A stretch of DNA of 35,752 nucleotides from Bacteroidota bacterium. GTDB lineage: Bacteria > Bacteroidota > Bacteroidia > Bacteroidales > VadinHA17. The notes under the pieces are model-generated. The model searched no databases, was not told the origin of the DNA, and saw only the letters and a list, made by a program, of their open reading frames with translations. The position numbers and the translations under genes are program-made. The stretch covers positions 1 to 35,752 of the forward strand of contig JADKBL010000034.1 of the NCBI GenBank assembly GCA_016718875.1, in the 5' to 3' direction. Every line of letters starts with the position of its first letter. The first letter of the stretch is position 1. Of the stretch, positions 19,141-29,829 are shown in pieces.

Positions 19141-19415
19141 ACCGTGTGTTTGCTTTTTATTTCACAATATTTCAACTTCAAGAGTACCCTGATCCTGTAG
19201 TCTTGTTTATCTTAAACATCAAAGTTAACTGTTTTGTTTTCCAAGACAAGAACAGAACGCATTAGTGGAGCCGGTACCAGTTTCAACCGGGACTCTTGCC
19301 TGGCTTGTGCCAAGATGAATATTATTGTCACACAATGCATTTAACAGCATGGTGGCTGTATTGCATTTACTTTTTACTATTTTTGCGGTGTTAATTCATA
19401 TTATGCAGATTTAAG

Positions 19416-19802
19416 TTGAGCAGAATATTCAAATATACTTCAATCATTTTCTCATGGGTTGCCTGTATTGCCCTTGTTGCTCATCTTATAATTCCCCACG
19501 ACCATCATAGCGCGGATTCATTTCCTGAACAGGATAATAAATGTCCTGCAGAAAACAATCACAGCCATAATGGCATTCCTGTTCATTGTCACGCATTTAA
19601 CGACCTCGCATCAGAAAAAGCAGGACGGATTATTGTTGTTGACAAGCATAAGAACATAATCAGCGATTATAATTGTGAAGAAATTCACATTATCACTACG
19701 TCTAATGACGAAATTAAAATCACCCACTCTCTGTGTGATCCACTTTCCACGTGCTTCTTTTCTGATTCTTTCCATTTAAGGGCACCTCCGGCTCTCGCAT
19801 AA
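19416..19802 (+). CDS. Histidine-rich exported protein preceding a metal efflux pump
   Basis: 128 residues from a TTG at 19416 (taagTTG); the nearest upstream ATG (19403) hits a stop after three codons. The N-terminus is one hydrophobic segment (YTSIIFSWVACIALVAHLII) followed by a metal-ligand-rich region: PHDHHSAD, NHSHNGIPVHCHAF and later Cys/His pairs. Such His-rich small exported proteins often stand just upstream of czc/cus genes in Bacteroidota and may sense or sequester metal in the periplasm; that role is inferred from position and composition. Confidence 0.65.
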   Translation: MSRIFKYTSIIFSWVACIALVAHLIIPHDHHSADSFPEQDNKCPAENNHSHNGIPVHCHAFNDLASEKAGRIIVVDKHKNIISDYNCEEIHIITTSNDEIKITHSLCDPLSTCFFSDSFHLRAPPALA

Positions 19803-19855
19803 CTCTATTTTATCAGGCAATATCAATATGAAGATTCAATATCTTCTGTTGTGTT

Positions 19856-22800
19856 TTGTCCGGTATTCTGATGAAAATCGAGGTTCAGGTTATCTCACTT
19901 GCTCCATCACTGGCAGTTCAGGAGGTGGAAAGTTTTATTACTGCTCCAATAGAAGTCTCTGTTGCAAATATCCCTGATATCATTGAACTCAGATCAATAT
20001 CCCGCCTTGGCTTATCGGTTGTGACAGTAGTATTCGAAGACAATGTTGACATATACTGGGCACGACAGCAATTGTCAGAGCGGTTGAAGGAAGCTGAAGA
20101 AACGATTCCCCCGGGTCTTGCACAGATCTCCCTGGCTCCTATTTCAACAGGGCTCGGAGAAATATACCAGTACCGGCTTAAGGTTGATAAAGGATTTGAG
20201 AAACAATTCAGCCCAACGGAACTAAGAACTCTTCAGGACTGGATTGTAAGGCGTGAGATGCTCGGGACTCCGGGAGTGGCCGATATTAACAGCTATGGAG
20301 GATTTGTAAAACAATATGAGATAGCTGTAAATCCGGAACAGTTGAGAGGCATGAATCTTACACTCACAGAAATTTTTAATGCTCTTGAAAGAAATAATGA
20401 AAATACCGGCAGTGCTTATATAGATAAAAATCCTACAGCATATTTCATCAGGGGAATCGGGCTTGTAAAATCCCTTGAGGATATCGAAAAAATAGTGGTA
20501 AAAACAACTCATGCGGGAATACCTGTACTCATAAGGGATATTGCCACCGTTCAATTTGGCAGTGCTACAAGGTACGGCGCATTTGTAGTTGATACTACAG
20601 AAGCTGTGGGAGGCGTAGTAATGATGCTTAAGGGGGCAAATGCACACCAGGTAATTGATAATGTTGAAGAACGCATCAGGTCAATTCAGAAATCCCTTCC
20701 CTTACAGGTGAAAATAGAACCTTTCCTGAACCGTTCCGACCTTGTTGGTCGTGCAATAGGGACTGTTTCAAGAAACCTTCTCGAAGGAGCCCTGATTGTA
20801 ATCTTTATCCTGGTACTGCTTTTAGGCAATGTAAGAGCCGGACTAATTGTTGCATCGGTTATTCCACTTTCAATGCTGTTTGCCGTTTCGATGATGAATC
20901 TGTTTGGTGTCTCCGGAAACCTGATGAGTCTTGGAGCAATTGATTTCGGACTTATCGTTGATGGTGCAGTAATTATAGTTGAAAGTGTTGTATTTCAGAT
21001 ATCAGGGAGCAAAAAACACCATCCTGATATTGTAAGACTTAACCAGGAACAGATGGATGAAAATGTTCTCGAGTCGGCAAAAAGGATGATGAGTTCTGCC
21101 ACTTTTGGCCAGATTATAATTCTTATTGTCTATCTGCCAATCATGGCCCTTGTTGGTATAGAAGGAAAGATGTTCCGCCCCATGGCACAGGTTGTTACTT
21201 TTGCCCTTACAGGAGCAGCAATACTATCCCTGACATGGGTGCCAATGGCATCTTCACTCTTCCTCAGTAAAAGTACAGATCATAAGCCGGGCTTTTCTGA
21301 AAGGCTGATGGAATGGATGCAGAAAATACTTGATCTTGCCATCGATTTTGCGCTGAAAAGAAAACTTCTGGTTTCAGCCTCAGCAATTGCACTTTTCGTA
21401 TTCAGCCTGGTTCTTTTTTTCAGGCTGGGCGGTGAATTTATTCCGCAGCTTGAAGAGGGTGACCTTGCCGCCGGAGTTATTACTCTTCAGGGAGGTTCGT
21501 TAACAAATACGGTTGACAATGTTATAAAGGCAAATAAGATCTTACTGGGAACCTTTCCGGAGATAAAACATACTGTATGTAAAATAGGTGCGGGAGAGAT
21601 TCCTACCGACCCTACTCCTATGGAAACCGGAGACTACATTATTACATTAAAAGATAAGGATGAATGGGTATCAGCAGAAACACGCGAAGAGCTTGTCAGC
21701 AGGATGGAAGAAAGCCTGATACCCCTAGCAGGTGTCAAGTTTGAGTTCCAGCAGCCTATCCAGATGAGATTTAATGAGTTAATGACCGGCTCAAAACAGG
21801 ATATTGCTGTTAAGATATTTGGCGATGATCTGGAGACTCTTTCTGAAAAGGCTTCTGAAATTGAAAAGGTAATTCAAACTATTTCCGGTGTGCAGGATAT
21901 AAATGTTGAAAAGGTTACAGGTCTTGCACAGATACAGGTTGAATATAACCGTGACAGGCTGGCTCAGTACGGTCTTTCAGTGGCGGATGTTAACCAGATA
22001 TTGAGGACCGCATTTGCAGGGAGTCAGGCAGGCGTTGTATTTGATGAAGAAAAACGGTTTGGACTGGTTGTCCGCCTTGACAAAGACTACAGGCAGAGTC
22101 TTGACGATGTAAAGAATCTAACAGTTGCATTGCCTGACGGACATCAGATCCCGTTTGAGCAATTGGGAAGTATTTTAATAAAGTCAGGTCCTGCACAGGT
22201 ATCGAGGGAAAACACAAAACGGAGGATCACAATTGGATTCAATGTCCGGAATCGCGATGTAAAAAGCGTAATCAATGATGTAACCGGCAGGATAGATCAG
22301 AATATTCAGTTGCCCACCGGTTATTATGTCTCTTATGGTGGTCAGTTTAAGAATCTTGAAGCAGCACAGAAAAGGCTTTCCATTGCAGTTCCTGTTGCAC
22401 TGCTTTTAATATTTGTGTTGCTTTACTTCACTTTTAATTCAGCCAAACAGTCTCTCCTTATTTTTACTGCGGTTCCGATGTCAGCTATCGGAGGCGTACT
22501 GGCATTATGGATAAGGGGAATGAACTTTTCAATATCAGCCGGTGTCGGTTTCATAGCATTATTTGGAGTAGCAGTACTAAATGGGATAGTCCTGATAGCT
22601 GAATTTAACCGGCTCGAAAAAGAAGGGGTCACAGATATAACGGAGAGAGTCTTGAAAGGTCTTAATACCCGGCTGCGCCCGGTTATAATGACTGCAGCTG
22701 TTGCATCACTCGGGTTTCTGCCAATGGCTCTTTCTAATTCAGCAGGTGCTGAAGTTCAGAAACCTCTTGCTACTGTTGTGATAGGCGGGCTTATCACTTC

Positions 22801-24135
22801 AACTCTTTTAACACTGCTTATTCTGCCGGTGTTTTATATCTTCTTTTCCAGAACAAGCTTCAGATTCAAATTCATGAAAAAAAGCGTTAAAATACTTGCG
22901 GCAGTTTTAGTCCTGACTGGTATGACATCCATGCTGAGCAGTTTAAGAGCACAGCAAGCCAGGAGTATCAACCTGCAAGATGCAATACAGATGGCGCTCG
23001 ACAGTAACCTTTCCGTAAAATCTGCATCTCTGTCAATCGATGCACAGAAAGCACTTAAGGGCTCCTCCATCGATCTCCCAAAAACAAGCATCGATGGTCA
23101 GTACGGGCAATTCAATTCGTATTCGAATGATAACAGCATAGGGATTACCCAGTCGTTTGCCTTTCCTTCTGTCTACATGAACCGGTCAAGGCTGGCTGAT
23201 GCGAATATCAAAAGCAGTCAATTGCAGTATAGCGCTTCACGGCTTGAAACAGCCACCCGGGTTAAACAGGTATACTGGCAATATGTTTTTCTCTCGTCAA
23301 AATATAAGCTTCTTTTATTTCAGGACAGCCTCTATGCCGGTTTTTAAGGGCTGCTGAATTAAGATCAAAATCCGGCGAAACCAACAGACTGGAGATGATC
23401 ACTGCCAGGACTCAAAGCCTGGAAGTTAAGAATCAGCTGTTCCAGGTGAATTCCGATATTTCAATCTGCGGACGCAAACTTATGGTTCTTCTGAACAGTA
23501 GAACACCTGTGGTACCTGCAACTGATGAGTTGAACCGTATTGATAATACTATTAATTCTGACAGCAGTTCTGTTGAAGGGAATCCATACCTGGGCTATAT
23601 AAAGCAGCAGGTCGAAGTATCGCGGATTGAGAAAAAACTTGAGAAGAGCCAGATGCTTCCCGATTTAAGTATTGGCTATTACAGTCAGACAATTATCGGG
23701 ACCCAGGATGTGAATGGGACTCCCCGGAATTTTGGAAATGGTGACCGCTTTTCAGGAGTGCAGGCGGGAATCTCAATTCCGATCTGGTTTGCGCCATATA
23801 CAGCAAGGGCAAAAGCGGCCGCAATATCCGAAAATATTGCACGGACAAATGCTGAATACTTTACCAGTTCCATAAACGGGAATTACCAGTCATTGCTCGA
23901 AGAGTATAATAAATACTCATCAAGTGTTGATTATTACCAAAATCAGGCTGTTACTGAAGCTGACATTATAATTGACCAGGCAACGAAAAGCTATAAAGCA
24001 GGGGCACTTGATTACCTTGACTATGTTCTGACCCTGAACAGGGCGCTGGCAATTAAGCAAAATTATCTTGATGCCATCAACAGTCTGAATCAGGCTATTA
24101 TTTCTATTGATTACATAACAGGCAAAATATTTTAA
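19856..24135 (+). CDS. czcA: CzcA-type heavy-metal RND pump fused to a TolC outer-membrane domain, one frameshift
   Basis: The RND part (to about residue 1000) has GLSVVTVVFEDNVDIYWARQ, the TM4 motif DFGLIVDGAVIIVES (Asp-rich form typical of Co/Zn/Cd pumps, not Cu/Ag CusA), GGEFIPQLEEGDLA, and TM11 GVAVLNGIVLIAEFNR. Without a stop it runs through a signal-like segment (MKKSVKILAAVLVLTGM, from 22875) into a TolC domain (INLQDAIQMALDSNLSVKSA). That domain changes frame near 23345 and continues at 23395-24135 to LNQAIISIDYITGKIF. Pump-TolC fusions occur in Bacteroidota; the extra hydrophobic segment would carry the chain into the periplasm. The N-terminus starts only at EVQVISLAPSLAVQEVESF, so the first helix and about 40 residues of the porter domain are absent; the given start (TTG, or ATG at 19871) is a fallback. 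Confidence 0.9.
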
Positions 24136-24138
24136 ATT

Positions 24139-25332
24139 ATGAATACCATGACAACGAAGAATTTAAGGATATCATTGATTGTACTATTTGTTACCGTGGC
24201 ACTTTACTCATGCAATATTGCCGGTAAGCAATCTGCTGAAGCAAAGGAAATGGAGGTTCTTCCTGATAATATTGTTGAGTTGCGTGATGATCAGATCAGG
24301 CTGGCTGATATTCAGACGGCTCCTGTTGAAATGAGATCGGTCAGCACCACTTTGAAAGTGAATGGTATTATTACTGTTGCTCCTCAAAACAATGCTACTG
24401 TGTGTATGCCTTTGGGAGGATTCATCAAGAGTGCAGACCTGCTTCCGGGAAACTCTGTAAGAAAGGGACAAACCCTGGCGGTAATAGAAAACCAGGAATT
24501 TGTTGACATTCAGCAGAATTATCTTGAGGCAAGAAACAAGCTGGGTTATGCTGAAGCAGAATTAAAACGCCATACAGATCTTTATAAGGATGATGTCTAT
24601 TCAGAAAAGAATGTACAGCAGGTCACGGTTGAATATAAAAACCTGAAAGCAATGGTAAAATCACTGGAACAGAAGCTGTTCCTTATTGGCATCAATCCGG
24701 CTCAACTTACTGAAGACAATATCAGCAACACCGTGAATCTGGTTTCACCGATAAATGGCTTTCTAAAATCAGTGAATGTCAATATCGGTAAATATGTCTC
24801 CTCCACTGATGTATTGTTCGAAGTTATAAACAGTGACAAGTTATTTCTTGAGCTGACTCTATTCGAAAAGGATGCTGATAAAGTATCAACCGGTCAGAAA
24901 GTAAAATTCTTTATTAACAACGAGACTGAGGTTCATGAAGCGATTATATCGCAGACAGGAAAATCTGTGAGCGATGATAAAACATTCAGGGTATACGGGA
25001 CAGTTATATCACCATGTAAAAATGTTTTACCGGGAATGTACGTTAACGCACAGATTGAAGAATCTGAATTAAATGTGACTGCACTTCCCGATGCTGCAGT
25101 TGTAAGCTTTGATGATAAGGACTATATTTTTGTATTCGAAAAGGAAAAGGAGGAAGAAGGGAAACCATTCACCGAATACCGGATGGTTGAAGTTAAAAGG
25201 GGTGTATCCTTTTCAGGTTACACCCACATATTACTTCCTGACGGTTTTGACATTAACTCAGAAAGAGTAGTTACAAAAGGAGCCTATAATCTTCTTTCAG
25301 CCAAGAAGAATGCCGGCGAAATGGCATGCTGA
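24139..25332 (+). CDS. RND efflux periplasmic adaptor lipoprotein (CusB/CzcB-like)
   Basis: 397 residues, intact. The signal peptide ends in a lipobox (VTVALYSC, Cys25). The membrane-fusion layout is complete: beta-barrel start VELRDDQIRLADIQTAPVE, lipoyl half ATVCMPLGGFIKSADLLPGN, alpha-hairpin EARNKLGYAEAELKRHTDLY, second lipoyl half VSPINGFLKSVNVNIGKYVS, beta-barrel LFLELTLFEKDADKVSTGQK, and the membrane-proximal domain with ALPDAAVVSFDDKDYIFVFE. It links the pump to the outer-membrane channel. It starts 3 bases after the CzcA-TolC stop, so it is cotranscribed. The last residues (AGEMAC) end in a Cys that could bind metal. Confidence 0.92.
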   Translation: MNTMTTKNLRISLIVLFVTVALYSCNIAGKQSAEAKEMEVLPDNIVELRDDQIRLADIQTAPVEMRSVSTTLKVNGIITVAPQNNATVCMPLGGFIKSADLLPGNSVRKGQTLAVIENQEFVDIQQNYLEARNKLGYAEAELKRHTDLYKDDVYSEKNVQQVTVEYKNLKAMVKSLEQKLFLIGINPAQLTEDNISNTVNLVSPINGFLKSVNVNIGKYVSSTDVLFEVINSDKLFLELTLFEKDADKVSTGQKVKFFINNETEVHEAIISQTGKSVSDDKTFRVYGTVISPCKNVLPGMYVNAQIEESELNVTALPDAAVVSFDDKDYIFVFEKEKEEEGKPFTEYRMVEVKRGVSFSGYTHILLPDGFDINSERVVTKGAYNLLSAKKNAGEMAC

Positions 25333-25966
25333 TTTATATTTAATCGGACAGACATCTGAAGTTTGGTTTTACATACAGGGCATTCCATAGTTCTCATTTT
25401 TTAAGTTATGACTAAGTAAGAGGCCAAGCGGGCATATTTATGAAGTTATGGCAGTAATGGAATTAATGAATTGCTAGGCGCTACGTAAAAAAACATGTAT
25501 CAGGAAAGGTTAAAAATTATCAATTGTGACACTACAGGTATTATTAGAGGCGGCTCTGAAAGAGCCAAATATGTATAACCTCCAGCGTTAGCCTAATCTT
25601 TATATACACCTTTTTATTTAGTTCCTGCTGTGGGAGAAGGAGATCCCTCATTCCTCCAAACCTCCGCATGCTCCGGTTTTTCGGAATTCGGGATGACAGG
25701 TTATTTTGTGGGACATTGGAGGAAGAAGCGGCGATTCGCTGCGAGATTTTATTCATGAAGCATTTCAGTCGCGAATCGCCGCTTCTTCCTCCTGCTAATC
25801 ACCTACATAACTGTCATCCCGAGCGCCAGCGAGGGATCTCCTCATTCTTTCAGAAATTTCCTTAAATTGATATGTGATGTAAGATTAAAGGGTCAGCTGG
25901 GGGGTTTGTACCACGATCCTCCTCCAACTCCGCAGGAGCTGAATATTCATATTAAGCCAAATTCAT
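25333..25966. other. Gene-free 634-bp region after the efflux operon
   Basis: No convincing gene on either strand. The left 300 bases are AT-rich and featureless except for a 6-bp hairpin with a 3-nt loop (ggctct-gaa-agagcc, 25552-25566) without a T run. The middle is the palindromic element at 25639-25841. The last 120 bases hold nothing recognised apart from the short dyad ctcct/aggag near 25920-25937. Confidence 0.6.
25639..25841. repeat. 203-bp palindromic (MITE/REP-like) element
   Basis: Three nested inverted-repeat pairs share one axis: ggagatccctc (25639-25649) with gagggatctcc (25831-25841); gggatgacag (25690-25699) with ctgtcatccc (25811-25820); and a perfect 22-bp pair at 25718-25739 and 25771-25792, around a 31-nt loop. 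The end sequence (gtcatcccgag...gagggatctc) is of a kind dispersed in many bacterial genomes. It carries no coding capacity, so any mobility would depend on a transposase elsewhere. Confidence 0.85.
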
Positions 25967-26314
25967 TTATTTCCCTGAACCATTCCATAACCCGGTTATC
26001 AGAGTTGTAATCTCTTCCAGAACTCCTTTGATACCGGTTTTAGAAACCGAATCAATAATCCCTGTAACTAAAGGAATAATCAGGATCAGGACTGTTATTA
26101 AAATAACAATAAAAATTATTACAGCAAGGATAAGAAGAAGCCTCAGCTTTCTGCTGTTCCAAATCCTGTCAAGTATAATTAATGCATAATTTCCTTTCCC
26201 CTGCATTCTATGGGAATACTTGTCCTCATATGAATTATCAGGATAATGATTTCCCTCATAATAGTTATACTTCATATGCCTTCTCTTGTTCTCAAACAGA
26301 TCATCAAAATCCAT
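25967..26314 (-). CDS. Small membrane protein with charged N-terminus, function unknown
   Basis: 115 residues. The first 55 are polar and rich in Tyr, Asn, Asp and His (KYNYYEGNHYPDNSYEDKYS). A strong hydrophobic stretch of about 30 residues follows (LRLLLILAVIIFIVILITVL and on), then a short amphipathic tail (TTLITGLWNGSGK). I do not recognise a family. It starts 11 bases after the CDF stop, on the same strand, so the two are likely cotranscribed. Confidence 0.65.
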   Translation of the reverse strand: MDFDDLFENKRRHMKYNYYEGNHYPDNSYEDKYSHRMQGKGNYALIILDRIWNSRKLRLLLILAVIIFIVILITVLILIIPLVTGIIDSVSKTGIKGVLEEITTLITGLWNGSGK

Positions 26315-26325
26315 AATATAAATTT

Positions 26326-27191
26326 TTAATTATTAATTAAATCCCAGGGTTCTACATGAACAATCACATTACACCTTGCGATTGTTTTTGAAATCTCTCT
26401 TTCAACAATATCACATATTTCATGGGCAATTCCCAGATTAAGCTGATTATCAAGTGTTACTGTTACACTAACAAATGTATCAGCGCCGGCTGTTCTTACT
26501 CTCAAACTGTGATATGTCTTAATCTGATTAAACGACTTCAGAATATTCTCAACTTCAGATACTTTCTCTCCCGGTGCATAGTCGAGAAGTACTGCAATGG
26601 ACCTTTTCCCAAGGCGATATGAAATTACAATTACAATAAGTGCTACCATCAGCGCGGCAACAGAATCGGCAAAAAAGAATCCAAAGTTTGCGCATATAAG
26701 TCCCAGCAATACTACTGCCGAGCTCCAGATATCTGTCGAAAAATGAAGAGCATCAGCTTCAAGAGCCTGACTATTGTATTTTACAGCAACCTTACTGAGC
26801 GCTCTCGATCTGCTAAAATCTATTATAATTGAGAGTACAACAACTATGTAACTCCATATTCCGACTTCTATTTCTGTGTTTCCTGTAATCAGGCGGTGCA
26901 AAGCTTCATAAATAATCCATGCACAGGTGATGAACAGAAGGATGGTTTCCAGAAAAGCAGAAAGATTCTCAATCTTGCCATGCCCGAAGTGGTGATTTCT
27001 GTCGGGCGGATTATCAGAAACCCGTACCGAAAAAAAGTTATTACAGCTGCAATCAGATCGAGACCTGAATGCAGCGCCTCTGAAAGTAATCCCAGACTTC
27101 CCGTCAGTATCCCTATTACCAGCTTAATACCTGTAAGAAATATCGCAGCCAGAACAGAGATACCTGCTACCTTTAGTTTTTCGTTAATCAT
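26326..27191 (-). CDS. Cation diffusion facilitator (CDF) metal exporter, one frameshift
   Basis: Two open pieces (26889-27191 and 26326-26901) join into a full-length protein of about 288 residues. The metal-site motifs of both TM2 and TM5 are present, SEALHSGLDLIAA and ADALHFSTDIWSSAV (HxxxD in each, as in Zn2+ exporters), as is the inter-helix FGHGKIENLSAFLET readable in the true frame. The C-terminal cytoplasmic domain ends TIARCNVIVHVEPWD. Exports Zn2+ or a related divalent ion in exchange for protons. The single break is one T missing from a T run near 27030 (seven instead of eight). It sits beside the CzcA-type efflux operon, consistent with a metal-resistance neighbourhood. Confidence 0.9.
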
Positions 27192-27268
27192 AAGTTATCG
27201 GTTGATGAAAAAAACGATAAGTACCCTGAAACTATTCAGAGCAGTAAATGAAGAAAATAAGATAAATG

Positions 27269-27577
27269 CTAGATAAACCTTGGAGGTTGCCAGACAGAAT
27301 TTGAAAAATCCTGAGAATTATAAAATGGTATAAAGGAAATATACCCGCAAATATTATAGGACAAGTTTAATGTTTGATCTCCGGATACAAACCAGTTGTC
27401 TTCTTCAGCCAGTTTTTCATACCTGTCATGGTTTGGGATCTCCAGATCACAATTATTTTTATGAATAACGATGGGATGCAGATTGCTGTGAAGCAGAAAA
27501 TAAGTATGCCCTCTGTCAATAATCAGCAATGAAAGGATTACTATAGGAAGTCTAAATATAATTCTGCGGAATTTCAT
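27269..27577 (-). CDS. Hypothetical exported or membrane-anchored protein
   Basis: 102 residues. An N-terminal basic-hydrophobic segment (RRIIFRLPIVILSLLIID) looks like a signal anchor. The rest is polar, with a stretch of His, Asn and Cys (HPIVIHKNNCDLEIPNHD) and aromatic residues near the end. I recognise no family. The metal-ligand-like composition and the position next to CDF and efflux genes hint at a metal link, but this is inference. Confidence 0.5.
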   Translation of the reverse strand: MKFRRIIFRLPIVILSLLIIDRGHTYFLLHSNLHPIVIHKNNCDLEIPNHDRYEKLAEEDNWFVSGDQTLNLSYNICGYISFIPFYNSQDFSNSVWQPPRFI

Positions 27578-27714
27578 ATTGATTCAAAAGTAAAAAACAG
27601 TATTAATAAACTCTGTTAAAGAAGGTCAATTAACTTTTATTTAACAAAACAAATCAGTCCGGAGAACTACTAATAAACAGCCTGACTATAATAATATTAG
27701 AATTTGTGCAGGGA

Positions 27715-28713
27715 CTACAATCGGACAATCTCCTTAAAAAATTTGTCAGTTTCCCTTTCAACACCCTGCCAGTCCTTCGAACGTATATATGATGCAATTA
27801 CATGTGCCTTTGCTTCAGGAAATGCCATTTTTCTCCTTAGTTCCACAGGAGTTCCGAGTTCCTCATACATCTTTAACATAGCCGGTACTGATACTGTCAT
27901 ATCCTGTTCTGCTTCATTCTTGTAATAGTATCCAAGGAAGACAGGGCATTTGACTTTTGAAAATGTTTCCTGGTTCATTGTGGCTGAGTAGAGATTTACA
28001 AGAGCTACCAGCCCCTCCATCCTGAATTTTAGGGTCCAGTAATTTGAATGAATGGCACTTTCAGAATCAAAACTTTTTACCGGTGATCCGGAAACAAGCT
28101 TACCAATCTGAAATCCCCAGTGTTTATTCAGAACAGCAGCAGCGGGGTCATAAAGCTTAATACATGGCGCATACAATACCACAGCTTTTATTTCAGGATG
28201 ATGTGAAGCCAGGAAAAGAGACAATGCTCCACCGGCTGAGGTCCCAATTAGAATAACCTCATCTCCAAGCTGCTGTGCGATTTTATATGCAGTTTCGGCA
28301 GATGCTGCATAATTATCAGCTGTAAGACTGATCAGGTTGCTGTCACCCCTGTCAATGCCATGTTCAGCCAGTCTGGCAAGATAAAGGTTTGCATTGTATT
28401 TCTTTGCCAGGTTACGATGCACAGGTTCACCCTCTGCAAAACTTCCTGTAAAACCATGTAGGTAAAGAAAAACGATTTTTGTCTTCTCCTTTCTGGTTGA
28501 ATCGGCCCAAACAATCCGGGCTTCATTATCAGGTTTGATCCCCCGAATTGCTTTCTCACTGGTATTGATCATGGTTTCAAGTTCAATCAAGGAGCCGGGA
28601 AGATCGGGAACAGGTGTATCAAATACTGGTTTTGAAGGTTTCGGACCAATAAGGTACACTATTGCTAAAAACAATACTATTCCGCCAACGTATTTCAGAA
28701 TTTTTCTCATCAT
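27715..28713 (-). CDS. Membrane-anchored alpha/beta hydrolase
   Basis: 332 residues, intact. One N-terminal membrane helix (YVGGIVLFLAIVYLIG) anchors an alpha/beta hydrolase. The oxyanion turn is FLYLHGFTGSF (82-92), the nucleophile elbow GTSAGG (Ser159), and the C-terminal KAHVIAS supplies the likely catalytic His near 304. The acid should lie near VFLGYYYKNEAEQD. The shape matches lysophospholipase/carboxylesterase-type hydrolases; substrate unknown. Two adjacent ATGs (28713, 28710) are equally possible starts. Monocistronic, facing away from the VOC gene. Confidence 0.85.
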   Translation of the reverse strand: MMRKILKYVGGIVLFLAIVYLIGPKPSKPVFDTPVPDLPGSLIELETMINTSEKAIRGIKPDNEARIVWADSTRKEKTKIVFLYLHGFTGSFAEGEPVHRNLAKKYNANLYLARLAEHGIDRGDSNLISLTADNYAASAETAYKIAQQLGDEVILIGTSAGGALSLFLASHHPEIKAVVLYAPCIKLYDPAAAVLNKHWGFQIGKLVSGSPVKSFDSESAIHSNYWTLKFRMEGLVALVNLYSATMNQETFSKVKCPVFLGYYYKNEAEQDMTVSVPAMLKMYEELGTPVELRRKMAFPEAKAHVIASYIRSKDWQGVERETDKFFKEIVRL

Positions 28714-28940
28714 TTCCAGTGTTTCAGATTAGCTTATGAAAGAACCTGATTAAATAAGTACCAGACTTGTTCTACTTAAAATTAAAGATATTAAAAATTT
28801 ACCTCAACAATTATAAACAATAAATAAATCAACTATACAAAACTTACCTGAAACTGAACCATTGCTGTACTACATTTGTTTTATAAATGGATCAGGTCTC
28901 TGACCTTGCAATTTTCATAATTAATATATCAATGAATTAT

Positions 28941-29820
28941 ATGAACAATAAAATAGTGCCTCATCTCTGGTTTGATAAAAGCCCGTGAGGCTGTTGATTT
29001 TTATGTATCGGTCTTTAAGAATTCTAAAAAAAAGAACAGCGCTGTCATCGACGGGACTCCTTCCGGAGAGGTTAATATAATATCATTTGAAATTTCAGGG
29101 CAGGAGATAACGGCAATGAATGCAGGACCATATTTCAGTTTTAATGATTCGGTATCATTTTTTTACTATTGCGGTTCTGAATCCGAGATTGATCGTATTT
29201 ACAAACTTCTGAGCGAAAACGGGTCCATCCTGTTCCCTCTGGCAAAATACGATTGGAGCAGCAGGTATGCATGGGTCAGGGATAGATTTGGCATTGGCTG
29301 GCAGTTAGATGTTGATGATATCAATTCAAAGCAGAAAATTGTACCTGCTCTTTTGTTTGTAAATGAAAAATCAGGGAGGATCAGGGAGGCTCTTTCATTT
29401 TACGCCTCCGTATTTAAAACTTCAAGACTTATTATGGATGCGCCCTACGGGAACCAGGCAGAGGGTACCATATCTGATCTTCTGTTTGCACAATTCAGCG
29501 TTGAGGGTTTTATCTTCAATGCAATGAGCAGCAATATGAAACATGATTTCGATTTCAATGAGGCAATATCCTTCATGATAAATTGCGGTAGCCAGGATGA
29601 AGTTGATTATTACTGGAATAAACTCACCACAGGCGGACAGGAACAGCAATGCGGCTGGGTAAAGGATAAATTCGGTGTCTCCTGGCAGGTAGTTCCCTCG
29701 GAGATGGGTAAGCTGATGGCCTCAGGCGATAAAGAACAGTCAGAAAGAGTAATGTCAGCTATGCTGAAAATGAAGAAACTTGATATTAATACCCTTAAAA
29801 AGGCTTATGATAAGGGGTAG
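28941..29820 (+). CDS. Two-domain VOC/PhnB-like protein (3-demethylubiquinone methyltransferase-like fold), frameshifted at the start
   Basis: The true start is ATG 28941, giving MNNKIVPHLWFDK, the standard opening of this family; the frame then breaks at GATAAAAGCC near 28978 (two A residues too few), and the rest is open from 28972 to 29820. Two tandem glyoxalase/VOC domains follow: REAVDFYVSVFKNSK to AWVRDRFGIGWQLDVDD, and PALLFVNE, REALSFYASVFKTSR to CGWVKDKFGVSWQVVPSEMG. The usual end (ERVMSAMLKMKKLDINTLKKA) is present. Despite the historical name, these PhnB-type proteins have no proven methyltransferase activity. About 293 residues repaired. Confidence 0.88.
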
Positions 29821-29829
29821 CCAACCAGG

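Noticed and set aside
19256..19320. Possible tRNA-like segment with a GGTACCAGTTTCAACCGGGACTC stretch cut short here to GGTACCAGTTTCAACC
   Set aside because: No acceptor stem pairing, anticodon arm or correct T-loop spacing could be drawn; nothing else supports an RNA gene.
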